Positions 49,079-60,284 of a stretch of 64,000 nucleotides of DNA are shown in pieces. The DNA is from Isoetes taiwanensis. Lineage: Eukaryota > Streptophyta > Lycopodiopsida > Isoetales > Isoetaceae. The position numbers and the translations under genes were made by a program. The stretch lies in assembly GCA_021234155.1 (NCBI GenBank), contig JAJEKV010000282.1, forward strand, positions 250,001 through 314,000. The letters are read 5' to 3'. The notes beneath the pieces are model-generated. The model ran no database searches and was not told the DNA's origin. It saw only the letters and a list, made by a program, of their open reading frames with translations. How positions within the stretch are numbered: position 1 is the stretch's first letter; every line of letters starts with the position of its first letter.

Positions 49079-51091
49079 ATGGAGGATAAGGCGCATACAG
49101 ATGGGACGTCCTCCGAAGAAGTCGCAAATTCCTCTTCGGAAGTGCATTTTCCAAGGACGAAGCCTAATATTCCTCCCATGAAATTAGGATCGCTCGATCA
49201 GGTTGAAGACGATACAAATTCTGCAAGAATGTGGCAGGTATGAAAATTTTAGGTTTTCATCCAAATTTATTTGTTGAAGCATAAGTTTCTCGCTTCTTAT
49301 GGGCATACATATATTAGATTAAAAGCACGTCAAATGAGACAGCGGTTCTCAAATCGTTTACTCAAATGCTTATACTAAAGCTTAAAAGCACAGTGATAGC
49401 AATGGACATTCCAGCTCGTGGTGCTTATCATTTTTATTAATAACCCCATCTGAAATATCTTTATGTCAATTTCCTGATCCCACATCCTACATAATTAATA
49501 TTGATTTCTCATATGATGACACACTATGTCCTATGAAATCTGTGTTGCATTCCACTTTATCTTAGCATAAGTCAATTTTGTAGCACAAACCTTGGCATGA
49601 TCAACTATTCAATTAACCCTAACTTTTAAGAGTCCTTCACATCAAGATGACTTCTCATTTCAAAATTGGTTAGTCCCGAGGCAGCATTGTTCCATCATAA
49701 GCATATGTTATAGGTCTTGGTATAATGAATTGTTGCAAGCATCGGTCTTCTGATGCTGTCATCATATCTGCATCTCAACGTGCACATGTCTTCATCTTCC
49801 AAAAGAAGAGAAAGAAAAAGAAAAGATTTATCAACTTCTACTGATGGGTCTGTTGAGTATGAACAGCTAGGAGGAAGTAATGTGCATCCTATTGACATGT
49901 AACCTAGATATGAGGAGACATATAATTTCAGTTTTCTTTAGCTTTCGTTTCTATTAATATAAAACTCATGACATATGATTAGTGTATGTCATAATATTAG
50001 TGTATAAGCTATTTTGACTTGAATTCAATTACTCAATATGGCAAAGGTGGCAGTGCTCATGATGTGAATTTCGTTACTCTCCATTGGCACATGATAACTT
50101 GATTTCACAAACTCGATTCTTCCTTTGCGAAGGAATTTTTGAAAGCTCAATGCTCCAGTAAGGAATGGTTCCAAGTTCTTGTAAACCTTGAGTGTCCTTG
50201 CTAACTTTGGTTCTCTTTGTGTTTGCATTAACAACTTCCTATTATGTCCTGTGGCTGTCATGGTTCATCAGTATTTTGGTGTCTGTTGATGATATTTTAT
50301 GTTCATCTCATCTTGAGCCTGCTACTACATGAAGATTTAACTGTATGTAGGAATCCTTTGCCATTTACCAGTTATTTCTCACGCTTTCTTCCGTTCATAT
50401 ATTTTTAAATCTTTATTAATATGTGCCACCATTACTATGCCAGTAAGTGGCCTGACATCTTCTTTACCAATTTCATTGTCTGCCGGTGGGGGAGGGCTGA
50501 TTGAAAATAGCCTTGCATCCTTTATGTTATTTCGCGTAGAAAAGGTTTCCTTCGTGTTTCTATGACAGAAGCTGTGCTTGCCTTGAGGCCTGTAACTCCT
50601 GATAAAATGGCCTTAAGGAATCTGCATGATCTTTTGATGCATCTCTTTAGGCTATGATTGTATTAGAATGGATCCATTAGGACACTCAGGGATTTTGGTC
50701 ATATTTTTATAGGGCTGAGCCGTGGTAACATTATCTATGTTTGCCTAATTGGGTTGCCCTTGATGTTCATCCTTTGAACATTTCAATTCTCTGACACGAA
50801 GACGAAAGGATGAATGCATGAGGAGACAGTATTAAAAAAAGGCTAATAGATACATGTTGTCCTATATTTTGACAATGCATTTTCCTTATCAAATATAGAT
50901 CTATATAACATGAATTTAGTTATTTACCATTTCAGACTGTGCTTTTCTTAATCAGTTTGAAGGGTAAAGAATATGCATTTAATGCCTTCTGTTTGCAGGT
51001 TTATATTTTGGGAGGCTTTATGATTGTTAGATGGTTCTATTCAAGATGGAAGGAAAGGTCAAGGGGACGAAGATTTGCTGGGGATCAATGA
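49079..51091 (+). CDS. Small two-exon gene, 83-residue protein with one hydrophobic segment
   Basis: Exon 1, 49,079-49,237: ATG, 53 codons, polar and Ser/Glu-rich (MEDKAHTDGTSSEEVANSSS ... NSARMWQ), ending CAG|GTATGA. Exon 2, 50,999-51,091: after TTTGCAG, VYILGGFMIVRWFYSRWKER then SRGRRFAGDQ and TGA. Both exons are whole codons (159 and 93 bp) and the joined frame is MWQ|VYILGG. The C-terminal part is one short hydrophobic helix rich in aromatics followed by a basic patch, as in small plant membrane proteins with a WQVY-type motif before the helix. Exon 2 is too short to stand out as an ORF. The function is unknown to me; a single-pass membrane protein with a basic tail is likely. Support is splice sites, codon phase and composition. 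Confidence 0.62.
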
Positions 51092-51682
51092 TTGGGGCAG
51101 TTTTGTATTGAAGGCTACATGTTAATATTTAGAAACTGCAGATTATTGGTGGCCATCAAACCATTTGCAGCATTTAGCAATTTAAAAAGAGCTTTCTGCT
51201 ACACAAAATAGGTGAGTAGCCTGGTCCCTTTTACCTGGAAACGTGGTATTTGTTGTATCATGTAGCATGTGGGAATATTCCTCAGGTATTCAATCAATTT
51301 GTAAACGCGTTTTCGGTCCACAACATGTAAGCTGTTCTCTAGTAGTGTCTTCAGGCTGCAGAATCTGCAGAATCTGCCTTTGACAAAAAAAGGGGCTTAA
51401 ATTAGCTGAACTTCTAGCATCTTTGTGTTACATCTTTGTGTTAAAGTAGATGACATCAAATAATAATGTGTATTTAAGCTCGGAAAGATTCATTGAGGAT
51501 GGAAGACTTAGGACATGGCAATTTACTTACACACATGACCTCCTCCAGGATTCTCAATATTTTTAAGAGGTTCCGGAACTATTGTGACTTTTAAGGTCAT
51601 CGTAGGCAAACACCAAAAGTGGACCATAACCCAACTGTAGACCCTAAAAAATGGAACCCAATAATAACGGATCAACACAGAA
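51092..51682. other. 3' flank of small gene, no further gene
   Basis: Likely 3' UTR and intergenic DNA. A small duplication (GCAGAATCTGCAGAATCTGC) lies near 51,357. No ORF of interest. Confidence 0.4.
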
Positions 51683-51685
51683 TTA

Positions 51686-52237
51686 GGGCCGCTTCACACT
51701 GGCCGTTAAAGTGCCGTTAGGTTAAGAAAATTAACTTAACTGTGCTTCACATTGGCTTCCGTTAAAAAATTCCGTTAAGATTATGGGGTTAAAAATTAAC
51801 GGCACAATTAAGGTAACGGTGCAAGATAACTGGGGTTCACACTGTATTCCGTTAGGTTAAATTTTAACGGAGGACTTAACGGGCCATAAGTTTTCCCTTC
51901 AAATTTAAGGGTAGGGGGACCCCATCCCTTAAGCTCCATTAGCAATTCAATTTTTAACTTAACGGCGTGACAGTCAGTGTGAAGCAATATTTAACTGTTT
52001 CCCTTATGTTAACTCTTAACATAACGGCGTAAAAATCAGTGTGAAGTAATATTTAACGATTTTCGTTATGTTAATTTTTAACCTAACGGCGTGACCATCA
52101 GTGTGAAGCAAGATTTAACGGTTTTTGTTATGTTAAATTTTAATCTAACGGCGAATGTGAAGTGAAACCTTTAACATAAAGGGCATCCCGTTATGTTAGC
52201 AATTTAACCTAACATAACGGCCAGTGTGTAATGACCC
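51686..52237 (+). mobile_element. MITE with 3-bp TTA target duplication, PIF/Harbinger-like
   Basis: 552 bp. The left end GGGCCGCTTCACACTGGCCG pairs as an inverted repeat with the right end, whose reverse complement is GGGTCATTACACACTGGCCG; both continue with a TTAGGTTAA block. TTA flanks both sides (51,683-51,685 and 52,238-52,240), the target duplication typical of PIF/Harbinger (Tourist) elements. The interior is built from about 65-bp units with AACGGCGTGACCATCAGTGT-type and TTAACGGTTTTTGTTATGTT-type blocks. No coding capacity. Confidence 0.78.
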
Positions 52238-52457
52238 TTAGTCTTAATTTAGGCCAGGATGGTAAAAGTGGGTTCAATTTGAGCATACAATCTGGATCCT
52301 TAACAAAGTGATCCTCTCTCGTTTACAGGGTGAGATTAGATCTCAATCGTTGGATCTAGTTGTGTTACGAGCTCTAAGACGTGTCCCAAATTTTCTTTGT
52401 AAGAAAATAAACATTAAGGATAGAAATTGAAAACAAACTAGGATGTTATACATTCAG

Positions 52458-52865
52458 GGTGATTTTCCACTAGAGTGGTGTCTTATATTTTAGTCATTTC
52501 CATTGGGCCACATAAGCAAATAAGAAAAAATTGGTTTTCTACTATTAAAAATAAGACATGTCCCATTTAGGCTTGGATAGGTTCGGTTCCTCCTTTTAAG
52601 GAGAATGGAGTCTTATTTTATACCGGGGGATTTCCCCCGGTATAAAATAAGACAGTGTCACATATGTTAAAAATATCATTAAAATAAGACATGTCTTATT
52701 TTTTGATGATTTTCCATTTGCATTTTGATGGTGTCTTATTTTATGACACCTTATAGTAGAAAAACAACTTCAATTCTATGTGTCGTATTTTTTGATTTGG
52801 AGTCATAAAAGGTGTCATATCTCAATGTGACAGTCATATTTTATGACTATAGTAGAAAATCACCC
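52458..52865 (+). mobile_element. MITE with internal perfect hairpin
   Basis: 408 bp. The left end GGGTGATTTTCCACTAGAGT pairs with the right end, whose reverse complement is GGGTGATTTTCTACTATAGT. TCA flanks both sides. GTCTTATTTTAT blocks repeat inside. The core at 52,610-52,653 is a perfect palindrome with 21-bp arms around TACCGGGGG/CCCCCGGTA. No ORF. The 3-bp duplication and G-rich termini point to a Harbinger-like or foldback MITE. Confidence 0.72.
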
Positions 52866-53029
52866 TCAGATGCATAACAAACTAGGACGTTATGCATTCC
52901 GATGCAAGGCTACAAAATTTTCAAATCAACAGTCTATATTTTGGATTTTCATATCAACATCTCATAGCGGGTTGTATTTGCTGCCTTCTAGGAAAAAATT
53001 TAGAAATGCAGTGCAGGGTCAATCCACCT

Positions 53030-53180
53030 CAAAGAATCCCCTGTTTCGGCACTACAGAAGCCCCATGTTTTTGGGCAGAAAAATCCCTTGGTTTTTGGGC
53101 AGAAAAATCCATTGATTCGGCAGTACAGGAATCCCATGCTTTTGGGAAAAGAAATCCCTTGTTTTCGCAGTACAGAAGCC
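53030..53180 (+). repeat. Short minisatellite
   Basis: Imperfect units combining CGGCAGTACAGGAATCCC-type, TTTTTGGGCAGAAAAATCCC and ATCCCTTG blocks, about two and a half units. Long open frames across it on both strands are a by-product of the repeat, not genes. Confidence 0.7.
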
Positions 53181-53346
53181 TCTGCAAAGAAACCCTTGGA
53201 CATGCTCCGTTTTTGCTCTGAATTGCCGGACTCTTGGACATGCACGAGAAACAAAGACATTCGGAGCAAGCAATGCAGAACTTAAGCACAACTGTGGCTA
53301 TATGAAGGGAAGCAGGTCCATGCAGTCATATTTTGAGAAATGACCA

Positions 53347-53700
53347 GTGTCTGCCTTCCATCTCCAATGGAAAATGATCGAATGTCCATCACTCAGAAAT
53401 GCTAAATGTACCCTAGAACTACGAAAATGTGCTAAAGATTATGAAAACAGAGTAAAACTCACACAACTCGCCAAAACTGAGCTTGAAAACTCAACATCAC
53501 TCCAAGAACTGGCAAAAAAATGGGAGACAGTATTCGGCATCAATCCAGCTCAAAAACGACGTCAAAAGCTGGCATCCCGCATCTTCATCTTGGCGCGAAT
53601 CAAAATTCAAAATAAACAAGGTTATATTCTACCTACTTATATAATTTGGTTTTCCAATGTAAACTATCTTCAAAAATCTGGTTTTCAGCCTCTTCTATGA
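53347..53700 (+). CDS. Hypothetical ORF, unassigned
   Basis: 117 codons, lysine- and glutamate-rich in the middle (RKCAKDYENRVKLTQLAKTE, QELAKKWETVFG, RRQKLASRIFILARIK), predicted largely helical. It overlaps the end of the hAT fragment on the other strand. I cannot assign it; a transposon accessory ORF or chance are both possible. Confidence 0.25.
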   Translation: MSAFHLQWKMIECPSLRNAKCTLELRKCAKDYENRVKLTQLAKTELENSTSLQELAKKWETVFGINPAQKRRQKLASRIFILARIKIQNKQGYILPTYIIWFSNVNYLQKSGFQPLL

Positions 53701-54100
53701 CGAGTACTAGACCATGTCTCAAATATATAACCCCAATTGATATCCTTTCGTAACGGGTACTCAACATATGTGCATCCAAAGTATTCAAGCACATTTGGTT
53801 TCTCAAAGCTGTCTTCAGTATATTTTGCTTGGAAAATCCCCTTTCACATGCAGCACTACTCATCATCTGATTTTTCTTCTGCCCCAAAGAGCTCTTCATA
53901 AAGCTTAACCCTTTCTTCATCCCTCTCTGTATCCCTATCTTGACTGCTTATTCTGCCAACACGATCTCCTTCTTCTGCTGATACAAGAGCTTTATTCCAA
54001 TAAGAAAGTAGTGTACTCTTAGTCATACCAAGAAATAAGAATTAGTGAATCTGGAAGAAATGATCCTGTTGCAAGAATAGGTGCCAATGCCCAAAGGGCA
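53633..54100 (-). pseudogene. hAT-type transposase C-terminal fragment
   Basis: Minus-strand frame 53,920-53,633 contains SSAACERGFSKQNILKTALR and CLNTLDAHMLSTRYE. The pattern (S)AxCERGFSxxNxIKTxxR...LDxLM is the hAT dimerisation segment, of the type seen in ZNF862-like proteins. The sequence just upstream continues in other frames with acidic helical text. No DDE core or BED finger is seen, so it is a 3' remnant. Confidence 0.6.
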
Positions 54101-54518
54101 AATCGTTATGCTTCATATAACCCATTTTACTCTGTCGTTCTATCTTCCAGGTCGCCTCTGGTGAAAATTGATTCACAAATTCGTATCTGCAGACTGCTAT
54201 GATGAGCGGACCTAATGCGAATCAGCAGATTATGGATGCTGGCCTGAGATGGGCGCCAAAAATTGGGCCAAAACAGGGATCGAGCTTTTTGGGGGAAAAA
54301 AATAAGTCTACCAATTATAATAAAATAATTGCTATAAATAAAACCTATATTAGTCCCTTCTTTAAAAATGGAATATGGTAGTCTCTGCAACCCAATCAAC
54401 TCAATTTGGCTTGCAATTTTGCTACATCCTTCGCCAGATCTGAGCAGTAAACGCTCAGACCGCTTTGTTAAGGCAAAAATGGCCTGCTCCCTTGTATATT
54501 ATGTCCCAAAAAAATTTC

Positions 54519-54600
54519 GGGCCATTTTGTGTATGGCAAAAATGTCGTGGGTCAAAAGTGTCTCGGCCGAGACATTTTGGCCATGCACAAAATGGCCCCC
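54519..54600. repeat. Foldback repeat with nested palindrome
   Basis: GGGCCATTTTGTGTATGGCA on the left pairs with TGGCCATGCACAAAATGGCC on the right, and the centre TGTCTCGGCCGAGACA (about 54,559-54,574) is itself a perfect palindrome. It could form a cruciform or be the remnant of a small MITE. Confidence 0.65.
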
Positions 54601-54654
54601 CTAGTACACGGGTCAGGTCGTTATCCCTCTCATAATTTGGACTTTCAACGATCC

Positions 54655-54917
54655 CCTCGCGGACCCCCGAACAGAAGGAAGCCCATAAGAAATGCAAGGA
54701 AGAAGGGGCTCAGTGGAAATAGGTGGAGAACGAAGAGCGACAAAAGAAAGAACACGACGAGAAGCTGCGGGAGGAAAAGAAACGTACGGCAATAAAAAAC
54801 CGAATGACATCAACAACAGACATTTGGACCCATGCAACAACATCTCAAATGATAGCTCGAAGGATGATTTATATGCAGAAATGCTTAGTAGTATCCTCAG
54901 AGGTGAGGGAACTTTAA
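54655..54917 (+). pseudogene. Charged coiled-coil fragment with one internal stop
   Basis: One frame reads RTPEQKEAHKKCKEEGAQWK, TAG, then VENEERQKKEHDEKLREEKK, RTAIKNRMTSTTDIWTHA. The composition is that of a charged helix, interrupted only by TAG at 54,720-54,722. An overlapping frame is also open to 55,009. No family recognised. Confidence 0.35.
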
Positions 54918-55049
54918 ACACCCAAGGAGAAGATGAACATCTCGAGCAGGCGAGAGCAAAAGGAATATCTTGCGAAGATTCCACATTTTTGTTACAAAAA
55001 AGGCGCTAGAATGAGTTTAAAAAAAGAGGCATAAAATTGCATTTGACCT

Positions 55050-55076
55050 CCCCCCCCCCTCCCCTCCCCTCCCCTC
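55050..55076. repeat. C-rich simple sequence
   Basis: A run of C followed by (CCCCT)n. Low complexity and prone to assembly error. Confidence 0.8.
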
Positions 55077-55304
55077 AAAATCACTAATTGTTTTACAAGA
55101 GAGAATTGACTATGTCAAAATAACACTTTTCCTTGCTACTAGAATATTCTTGAAGCATGTTTTCAGAGAGAATCTCTAATTTAAGAGAATATAGCTTTTA
55201 ACAAAAAGTTGAAGTGAAGTTTGTAAATGAAATTGTAGTATTTTCAAAAATTGAAGATAAATTTTTTATATTCACATAAAAAGTTTATAGTCTTTTCCTA
55301 AGAC

Positions 55305-55960
55305 TCAGTTATGTGCAAAAGTGTGAGGAGTGATGAGAGATGGATCCGGCACATCATCATGTACATTTATGCCATCTTCATCACCTTCACTTCTTTCATT
55401 GTCACTTGAGGAAGTGCTTGAGTTATCTTCCTCGTCACTATCAACAGTGCCACCACCACTCCCTTCTTCATCTTCTTCCTTGTAATTACAAGCCTTCTTA
55501 AGCAAGCTGATCGTCCTCTGGCGTAGAGGATTGTCAGATTTCAATTTGAAATCATAGCACAATATATTCACTTCCCATAGGTTTAGCTCATCCCTACAAC
55601 CCACTTTTTTGGATTTTCTCCCCTTTCCTTGAGTTCTTATTTTTAACTCATACCTACCTTCAAAAGAATTTTCTAAACGTGTAGCAAGCCAATGAATCTT
55701 GATTTTAGTCATTAAGCCTTCATCTTTAATTATGTCAAGTACTTTTGCTATCCAAAAACGTCGATCTTTGTCATCCTCCTCAGTCAGAATAGCAATCAAC
55801 ATACCTTTGGCAATTTCTGTGATATTATCTGGAGGCTTATTCTTGCATCTTGGTCCAAGGTATACATGATTCGGTCCTTGTCTTCCTCTACTGCTGGTGC
55901 TACTGCTGCATTGCTTGGACCTGCCTGGTTCTGGGGTTGATGGAAGGTGTTAGGCCACTC
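55305..55960 (-). CDS. Unidentified protein fragment, acidic C-terminus
   Basis: Frame 55,802-55,305 extends upstream without a stop to about 55,960: LPSTPEPGRSKQCSSSTSSR, NHVYLGPRCKNKPPDNITEI, AKGMLIAILTEEDDKDRRFW, IAKVLDI..., KIKIHWLATR, VGCRDELNLWEVNILCYDF, then a long Glu/Asp/Ser-rich tail. About 215 residues. The FWIAKVLDI...IKIHWL pattern resembles a small beta-barrel or Tudor/BAH-like fold, but I cannot name a family. A second minus frame (56,038-55,796) overlaps its N-terminal part. Probably part of a transposon or a captured gene. Confidence 0.4.
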
Positions 55961-56060
55961 AAAAGGTTCCTGCCACTGCATTAGAGCTAGGTTTTGAATA
56001 ACAATCTTTTGTTCAAAAAAGAAACTTCTCCACCACATTTGGTCCTTCTAAGAAGTACTT

Positions 56061-56430
56061 ACAGCCTGAGGAAATTCTTATTTTCAATAGCTTTTAAGGA
56101 TGTCACTGGGGTACTTTTCTTTTGCTTTGACTCTTTTGGATTCTTAAGTGGGAGTTGCTTAGCATGTTCTACCAAGCAAGTTTTTGGAACATATTTGCGG
56201 AAGCGCAACCCCTCTGATGGACTCTAGTCTTTAGTTATAATGTACTTCTTTCCCGATAAAAAGCTTTCACCATTCTTGGTGTTGAAACGTGAGATCATTC
56301 AACTTGTTCTCTATTGGAATGTCGAGCGAAAACAAATTCTCTAAAGTCAGTAGTCTCCTTTAGAAGCTCAACCAGTCCGACCTTGCTTTGGAGACTTTAT
56401 ATCAGATCTTCACTCCCTGCATAGACATGG
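56061..56430. other. No supported gene
   Basis: Non-coding by eye; short open stretches on the plus strand have low-complexity or hydrophobic translations. Confidence 0.3.
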
Positions 56431-56715
56431 GTCCAAAACGCAGACCTGGGCACCCTCCTGGATCGAGGAATATTAGGGGAAGGGCATCCCTCTTGGGCTA
56501 AGAATGCCTATGCCCCCTGGTCAGACTAGAAACACACAGGCGGCTAGCATCATCAAGAGGTGTTTGATCCGTAATGCTACTATGAGGGCAGCAAATCTTG
56601 AGAGCAATGAACCTGTTTACAAGAATCCGGCTTTGACTGATTTAGATCCAGACTCGGAGGCATCATTTAACACTGGAGACGAGCATAATGAGGTAATACA
56701 TCAAACCTACCTTTA
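56428..56715 (+). pseudogene. Possible AT-hook-like N-terminal fragment
   Basis: ATG at 56,428 opens MGPKRRPGHPPGSRNIRGRA and stops after 24 codons. In the next frame, 56,504-56,715 reads MPMPPGQTRNTQAASIIKRC ... NLESNEPVYKNPALTDLDPD. The KRRPGHPPGS run resembles an AT-hook with one substitution. The two frames look like one sequence broken by an indel. Such N-termini occur in transposase genes, but assignment is open. Confidence 0.3.
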
Positions 56716-57049
56716 GGATGTTTAGGTTGTGCAAATCAATGGAGCGATTCAAAAATGGGGAGCAGACCTGATACTCTGCCTCTGGAAACTCTCTTTTTTC
56801 ATGCTTATATTGTTAAATATCTTCTATTTCAAGTGTAGGAATATGCTATTTAATGGTGTGAAAATGAAAATAACACCACTCTCGTATTACCCACACAGCC
56901 TTATTATATTAGGTTCTGCTGAAAAACAAGGGACAAATACATTGGTCCTTTACAATATGTCTCAAGTTGGAAAAATAAAAAATAAAAAACCATTTTGGAA
57001 AAAAGGTCTAGCTCTGAAAAGGTGGCTGATTCTCTCCTTATTTGTCTGA

Positions 57050-58690
57050 TTCTTTAAACAGCATGGAAGTTGTTCCTATCACAGACTTATAAGTTAGGAA
57101 TAGACTCTTTTTATTATAGAATACGCACTCATTTCTTAATTGGGCTGCCAACTAGTTGCTGCTCTAAGACATCTTTTCCCGAATAAAGAGTGCATTTAGG
57201 TTGCACTATTTAAGGAATTTTTGTTATTTCAGTTGGACAGCATGCAGGCCCAAATCCCAGACCTATATTTGCATAGCCTTACACACTTGAAAATATGTCT
57301 CATTAACAAGACTTATGGACTTGTGATCCGGAACTGCCTACACTAAAAACATTTTTACTTAGTTAATGCCACTGGGTGACCTTTGATAGACAAGTGATAT
57401 TCTTTGATCTTTTAGATTTGGTCTGCTTGTGTTTGGCCATAATTACAGTTGTCTGATCTTATTTATTATTTATTTTAAATTGTCATGACTTATTCCACCT
57501 TGGGAACAAATATTTTGAGGTAAAATTTTCTGCCTTCTTATACTTGGGACCGTGGTGGATAAATACAAAAATTTGTATCAGAAAGTAAAGGATCTTTTTT
57601 ACCATTAAGTTGGTGTTGCATGGTATTTGGGGCTTGGAATCCCAGCTCCCTACTTGGAACATCCTCTCAATGGGTGCAAATACACAGTACTTGGGTCACT
57701 TTGCCTAAGTATTTCCTTCTGTCAGGTTTAGTTTTGGGGCTGGGTAAAACCAGGGCAGACCATGTCTCAATTTCTAACTAGGTTTAGTTCTTGAAGTAGA
57801 ATATCTGCTAGATGAGATCCTAGTAGATAGCTAGTATATCTTTGTAACGGCCTATTTGATCATGAGTGCCCTACAAGTAAAAATCTGAGCTTTACTTCTC
57901 TGAAGATCCCTAGCTCCATTAGTATGGCACAATAAGCAAAGACTATTTGATTCTTATTCTCCCTAGTAGTAGTGTCAAGTTGCAGGTAGAGCACTGGGGG
58001 TAATTACTCTTGCTCACATAACACCTTGTTAAGAATTGTAATTGTGAGGTTTGAGTCACCATGCAAGTTAGGATACATTAAAAAAACTTTGCAATTTAGA
58101 CTTTCTTTGAAGACCATAGCTCCTACAAGGTGGACTTTCACAAAGCATTCCTCTGGCACGTCTTTAAGAGTATTTAAAAAATGAGGTAGAGTTGTCTTTT
58201 TTTATCCATTCCATCAATTACAACAAACAAATATTGCAGTGGACGTCCAAGAGCATTTTTCCTGTGCTTAGCAAGCTTCCTTCTCTCGGCTGCTTATTGT
58301 TCATTGTGTATAGCAAGGTTCTGTTGCACAAACTCTGTTGAAGAAATCAGGTCAAAACAATTCTATGAAGCAAGTGTGAAAATGAAGAACTTTAATTTAC
58401 TTCTTTCAACTTCTGTCTTTGCGGAAGTTTGCCATTTGACGGGACTTCTTGGGTGTTGTAGATGGTGATGGTCGGTTTGTACAGCAGTAGAGTTGCAGTT
58501 CTTCTGTGAGTTTGTTGTGGAGTGTCGAGGTATCGCTGTCTCTTTGGGGCAGTTCTCCTTCCTCCTCATTTGCTTTGTAACATTACCATTCTTTTAATAT
58601 ATTGATGACACGGTTCTTCAAAAAAAAAAAAAAACTTATGTCTTTGCAGTTTCTCTTTAACTCTTCACCTTGAACAAATAGACATTCTAT
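57050..58690. other. AT-rich stretch without supported gene
   Basis: Long AT-rich sequence with no convincing ORF on either strand. A 14-base A run at 58,620 may be an old retroposon tail. Confidence 0.35.
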
Positions 58691-58699
58691 GTCTCCTGG

Positions 58700-59234
58700 A
58701 AATTTTCACAAGACCAAATTCAATTTTCCACGGTCTAGTGAAGTGCGACTAAGAGATGCGCTGAGACTGAATGCATGTCTCTTTATATTTTTGAAAGACA
58801 TCCTTTTTTGTGGTGATGTCTATCAAATGATACGTGTTACTGTTAGACAACTTTTCACAAGTTTCTCTAAAATATTTCTCCACCCACGCACAGCAACTAG
58901 GGTGTGCATTGTTACAACTCTTCTTGGCCCCCAGTGATCATGAATTGCTGGGTTTTTATCTAATCTTTTATGTATTCGAGACATTCTAGTGGACCCTAAA
59001 CGATGGATAACCATATAGCAATTCTGGAAGACTTGTCCACGGTTAATGCAGTGCAAGAAGGTGTGGTGGTCTTGTCTTGCATGATAAGCCAAGTAGGCAT
59101 TCTGCCAATGCCATAGAACTGTAATTGCCTCTAACTGCACAAAATTTAGCCATGATGAATCTGTTAATGCAACCCAGCGAGCAGCATTTTGTCCTTAAAA
59201 GTCTCCTCATTTTCTGTTCGTCCTTATGAGACAT
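58700..59234 (-). pseudogene. Unidentified minus-strand coding remnant
   Basis: Overlapping minus frames carry protein-like text: MRRLLRTKCCSLGCINRFIM in one, VQLEAITVLWHWQNAYLAYH and LGSTRMSRIHKRLDKNPAIH in the other, and HLIDITTKKDVFQKYKETC-like further on. Tryptophan and histidine content argues against random AT-rich DNA. I recognise no domain; frame changes suggest a decayed element ORF. Confidence 0.35.
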
Positions 59235-60280
59235 GCTCTCAAGCTAAAATTCACCTTGAATTTCTTGGAAGATTGGCAGGAGAACATGTAGTTTCGTTGA
59301 TCCCCGTTGGTGTCTTCATCTTCTGATGAGAGTTCTACTCTAGAGGTGACCTCCTCTGCCCTCAGTGGTTTTTTGAGAAAAATAGACCACGTGAAGCTGT
59401 ACCCAAATAAGTTGATGGTACGGTGTTGTGGCAGCAAATGTTGTTGCGGCATCTTGATGAGGAGTTCTTGCAAACATCTCTCTTGCAGCGCACTGGAATT
59501 CTGCAAACCCATGTGTCACAACAATTGTGTCATCCTCATTTGTAGATGCTGCAGCGTCATCCTCATTTGTAGTGAAAAAATGTTGCTCAGAAAGAAAGAC
59601 TTTTGGAGGTAGCGTATGCCATTGACATAAAATTGTAAAGCATATTTCTTTACAATCTCCTCGTATTTGACATGTAGGTTACCTCCAAGAATTAGTTTGC
59701 CTAGTACACCCTATCTAAGAAACAAGCACAAATTTGTCGTATGCCTTCACATTGTCAGCATCCATCATTCAAGTTTGATAGTCATGTACTCAAATAAGCA
59801 TAGTGAATGAGAACATATCAATCTTCTCTATTCATTATCTCTCACTTATCACGTAGATATTATACATAGGTTTCAATAGCAGAAAGGTCAACTTGTTCAA
59901 AAAACAAAAAAGAACATATAAAAGTAGGTAGATCCTCAAACATTATAAATGGTTGCCCCCAGTGAAGCATGCATTGACTTATGATTTGAGTTAATCCTGT
60001 GCCATTGTCATGCATGTGTCTCTATGCGTGAATAGTAGTTGGAAGATATGAATTTATAAAATTGTATTGTTAGAAAATGAATAACACCAATCATACACAC
60101 ACAACCGACAAAGATCTCAAGCAAACACACCCTCTAGGGCCAGAGGGCAACCCTTCATGCGCATCACCTTGTTTATTTTTTATTTGTAGGCAAAATATTT
60201 AGATTATATTAAACAAGAATGTGTCGCGACGACCTTCATCGCCGCTGCGTTGTGCTTTCAAGTTTGTATCTTTGGGAAGT
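59235..60280. other. Unassigned accessory stretch
   Basis: Contains a duplicated GTCATCCTCATTTGTAG (59,529 and 59,555) and AT-rich non-coding sequence. No gene supported. Confidence 0.35.
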
Positions 60281-60284
60281 TAAT

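Noticed and set aside
52892-53289. Several overlapping ORFs on both strands
   Set aside because: They arise because the minisatellite at 53,030-53,180 lacks stops in most frames.
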